From Clostridia bacterium (GTDB taxonomy: Bacteria > Bacillota_A > Clostridia > Christensenellales > Borkfalkiaceae): a stretch of DNA of 8,673 bases. Positions 7,105 through 8,673 of the stretch are shown piece after piece. The notes under the pieces were generated by a model. The model saw nothing but the letters and a program-made list of their open reading frames with translations. It was not told the DNA's origin and did no database searches. Position numbers and translations under genes: made by a program. The DNA is taken from assembly GCA_017504735.1 (NCBI GenBank), contig JAFVQP010000030.1, positions 1 to 8,673 of the forward strand, read 5' to 3'. Numbering within the stretch: position 1 is the stretch's first letter; every line of letters begins with the position of its first letter.

Positions 7105-7737
7105 TCACTTTAACAATGCCTTAATATACTCTGCTTTATGTTTCGCAAGCGTTTCCTTACCCATCTCGTTAAAGTGAATGCAATCGTCCGCCTTTCCGTT
7201 TACGCCTAATTCTACGCTGATTTCAAACGAATTGTCCATCTCTACGCCAAATTCCTCAGCAATCATTTTTGCGCGAGCGTTACGGCCTCTCACAAGCTCT
7301 ACAAAGCCCGGCAACTCCTGCCCCATATGGTCCTTATCGTGTACAACGGTTGTCGAACCGAGCAAAACCTTCGATTGTTTAAGGAATTTTACAAGCATTG
7401 CCCTATATACTTCTTCATATTCTTCCAAGGTCACGTTGGACGCGTGTAAACCGTAATTATAATAGACAACCGCATAATCGCTGTCTTCAACGAACTTTTC
7501 CAGCATACCGATATAGGCAGGCGAAGTGATAGAATAGGAAGTCGCCAAATAATCCACAAGGGCAACCCCCTGCAATTCCTTTTTCACCCCTTCAAATACC
7601 TGTTCCGTAATCGAATCACCGATTAACGCAACGCGAGGCAAGTCCTTATGTGTATCCTCGCACCAAATACGCAACCATTCAATCTCTTCTTTGCGATATT
7701 TTGCGTCTGAACTTTTTTCAAAGGTTTGTTTATTCAT
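7105..7737 (-). CDS. SGNH/GDSL-type hydrolase, predicted cytoplasmic
   Basis: This 210-residue protein carries the main SGNH blocks. Block I is VALIGDSITEQV with the nucleophile S42. The block III Asn is N94 in YYNYGLH. The block V catalytic Asp-His pair is D185 and H188 in DDCIHFNEMG. SGNH enzymes hydrolyse esters, often lipids or acetylated sugars. The usual block II glycine motif is not clear (LATSYSITSP stands about where it would be expected), so the oxyanion hole may differ. There is no signal peptide, so it should act in the cytoplasm; deacetylation of a sugar is a guess. Start at 7737 is supported by AGGAGG (7748-7743) five bases before ATG. No clear own promoter was found upstream, and a strong terminator follows. 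Confidence 0.9.
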   Translation of the reverse strand: MNKQTFEKSSDAKYRKEEIEWLRIWCEDTHKDLPRVALIGDSITEQVFEGVKKELQGVALVDYLATSYSITSPAYIGMLEKFVEDSDYAVVYYNYGLHASNVTLEEYEEVYRAMLVKFLKQSKVLLGSTTVVHDKDHMGQELPGFVELVRGRNARAKMIAEEFGVEMDNSFEISVELGVNGKADDCIHFNEMGKETLAKHKAEYIKALLK

Positions 7738-7831
7738 ACTTCCCTCCTCGCCAAATCAAGAAACAAATGAAGTTTTATCGTGAATAAGGACGAACATCTT
7801 GCCCGCCCTTTTTCCCGTTTTAAAGTATATG

Positions 7832-7877
7832 AAAAGCCGCGCGCACGCGTTAAATCCACGGCTCGCTGTTGGCTTTT
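7832..7877 (-). terminator. Imperfect inverted repeat, possible weak terminator after the zinc-ribbon gene
   Basis: AAAAGCC (7832-7838) is matched by GGCTTTT (7871-7877), and AGCCG (7835-7839) by CGGCT (7859-7863). These are alternative pairings with long loops. On the minus strand the structure ends in CTTTT. Partial read-through into the hydrolase gene is possible. Confidence 0.35.
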
Positions 7878-7894
7878 ATTCACAATAGATAGGC

Positions 7895-8209
7895 TTATTC
7901 TTCGTCCTTGCCTTTATGTACGTTTACGTACGCTTCAGCAACGATATTGCGCGTAATGTCTTTTACCAACTTTTCGCACTTACGAACGCGGAAAAGGTTG
8001 TTACATACGGGGCACATATATACCATATCGCCAACGTATACGTATACAGACGCACCGCATCTGTGGCAGTTTACAATCCACTTCTTGGGTTCAGCGGGTG
8101 CTTCTACGGGTGTTTCTACAGATGCTTCTACGGGCATTGCAGGTGCAACCTCGATAGGTTCAGCAACAACGGTTTCTTCTACCACTTCGTTCTTCTTTTT
8201 TCTAGCCAT
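7895..8209 (-). CDS. Small zinc-ribbon protein with a Val-Glu repeat linker
   Basis: This protein has 104 residues. A basic start (MARKKKNE) is followed by an acidic, Ala/Pro/Val/Glu-rich linker (about 9-41). A compact zinc ribbon follows: NCHRCG with C48 and C51, then MCPVCN with C66 and C69, spaced as two CxxC knuckles that should bind one zinc ion. The C-terminal part (about 75-104) is charged and looks helical. No membrane segment or enzyme motif is present. AGGG (8220-8217) lies seven bases before ATG. Such ribbons often serve in nucleic-acid or protein binding, but the partner is unknown. The linker is coded by a 12-nt tandem repeat. Confidence 0.8.
   Translation of the reverse strand: MARKKKNEVVEETVVAEPIEVAPAMPVEASVETPVEAPAEPKKWIVNCHRCGASVYVYVGDMVYMCPVCNNLFRVRKCEKLVKDITRNIVAEAYVNVHKGKDEE
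8100..8135. repeat. 12-nt tandem repeat within the zinc-ribbon linker (three units)
   Basis: Three adjacent units on the plus strand, GCTTCTACGGGT, GTTTCTACAGAT and GCTTCTACGGGC, differ at a few bases. On the coding strand they give the MPVE-ASVE-TPVE pattern in the linker. Copy number could vary by slippage without a frameshift. Confidence 0.7.
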
Positions 8210-8333
8210 AATAAATCCCTGCCTTTAAATATTTTTTTCGTTTTTTATGTTTTGGCTCTTCGCCACAATCAGACTTTGTAAGGATAAAGGTATTTTACGC
8301 TTCACCCTTACTAAAATCTAAATTTTCCTGGTT

Positions 8334-8673
8334 TTAATCCTCTTTTGCTCTTTCAACAGGCGTTTCCGTCACTTCCTCAGCCGAGTTTTCCGCCTGAGTT
8401 TCTTGTTCTGCTTCTACAACCGTTTCCTCTTGCGCATCATCCACAGTCACTTTTTCACTATCAAGTGCGGAAGTCTTTCCTTTTTTGTACTTTAAGAAGA
8501 ATACTACACCAGCAGCACCCAACGCAACGCCCGCTGCGATGCAGCCGCCGATAATCCAGCCGTAGCCATTCTTACCTTCATCAGCGGAAGTACCACTTTC
8601 TACTTCTTCACTGCTAACGTCTTCTTCGCTGCTATCTTCTTCCTCGCCGCCCAATTGTTGCACCGTTACCAAA
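8334..8673 (-). CDS. C-terminal end of a type I membrane or cell-surface protein (partial)
   Basis: Only the last 112 residues are visible; the frame runs off the right edge. The first codon seen is TTG at 8672, which is not credible as a start because no leader can be judged. In order there is a short beta-like segment (VTVQQL), an acidic Ser/Glu linker (about 8-35), one hydrophobic segment (about 38-60, GWIIGG to VVFFL), a stop-transfer KYKKGK, then an acidic cytoplasmic tail (about 67-112) rich in Glu, Val and Ala. This fits a protein with an extracellular domain outside the window, held by one C-terminal helix. No sortase motif is seen. A TAA ends it at 8334-8336. The extracellular function cannot be told. 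Confidence 0.75.
   Translation of the reverse strand, partial: LVTVQQLGGEEEDSSEEDVSSEEVESGTSADEGKNGYGWIIGGCIAAGVALGAAGVVFFLKYKKGKTSALDSEKVTVDDAQEETVVEAEQETQAENSAEEVTETPVERAKED

Noticed and set aside
7916..8281. Plus-strand open frames opposite the zinc-ribbon gene
   Set aside because: They mirror a gene with a good start site and zinc-binding motif; the products are low-complexity and show no family features.
8278..8311. GTAAGG / CCTTAC inverted repeat after the right-edge gene as terminator
   Set aside because: The loop is long, inner pairing is poor and there is no T-run on the minus strand.
8670..8672. TTG as start codon of the right-edge gene
   Set aside because: It is the first codon in view of a frame still open at the edge, and the protein begins in the middle of a domain.
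1..8673. CRISPR array, tRNA, IS element or phage module
   Set aside because: No regularly spaced repeats, cloverleaf patterns, transposase motifs or phage gene sets were found on reading both strands.

Overview
The window looks like a chromosomal segment of a Gram-positive Clostridia-type bacterium, probably an uncultured gut lineage. The evidence is clear Shine-Dalgarno sites, sigma-A-like promoters (TTGACA/TATAAT), rho-independent terminators, a diacylglyceryl lipoprotein signal, GLUG and Listeria-Bacteroides-type surface repeats, and a TetR regulator of a type common in Clostridia. GC is roughly 45% in the large gene and nearer one third in the TetR operon (hand counts of sample lines only). 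No rRNA, tRNA, CRISPR array, IS element or phage gene was seen.

Layout. Positions 1-558 (-) hold the N-terminal 186 residues of a four-helix membrane protein that runs off the left edge. Positions 559-822 are a divergent promoter region, with a perfect TTGACA-17-TATAAT promoter leftward and a TTGTTA-17-TATAAT promoter rightward. Positions 823-5229 (+) encode a 1468-residue surface lipoprotein. It is built from a disordered linker, a GLUG-type beta-helix, a Listeria-Bacteroides-like repeat, and a long C-terminal series of degenerate beta modules starting with G-x-W or G-x-Y/F. Two strong hairpins (5250-5331) separate it from convergent genes.

Positions 6914-5343 (-) form a compact three-gene operon: a small two-helix membrane protein, a six-helix membrane protein and a TetR-family repressor. 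The operon has its own extended -10 promoter, with a perfect 10-bp palindrome over the predicted transcription start. The natural model is an autoregulated membrane module whose effector is unknown. Upstream on the same strand are an SGNH/GDSL-type hydrolase (7105-7737) with a clear terminator, a small zinc-ribbon protein with a four-residue tandem repeat (7895-8209), and the C-terminal tail of a type I membrane protein (8334-right edge).

Nothing here is an obvious defence or mobile system. The most notable items are the modular architecture of the giant lipoprotein and the TetR-controlled pair of membrane proteins of unknown function.
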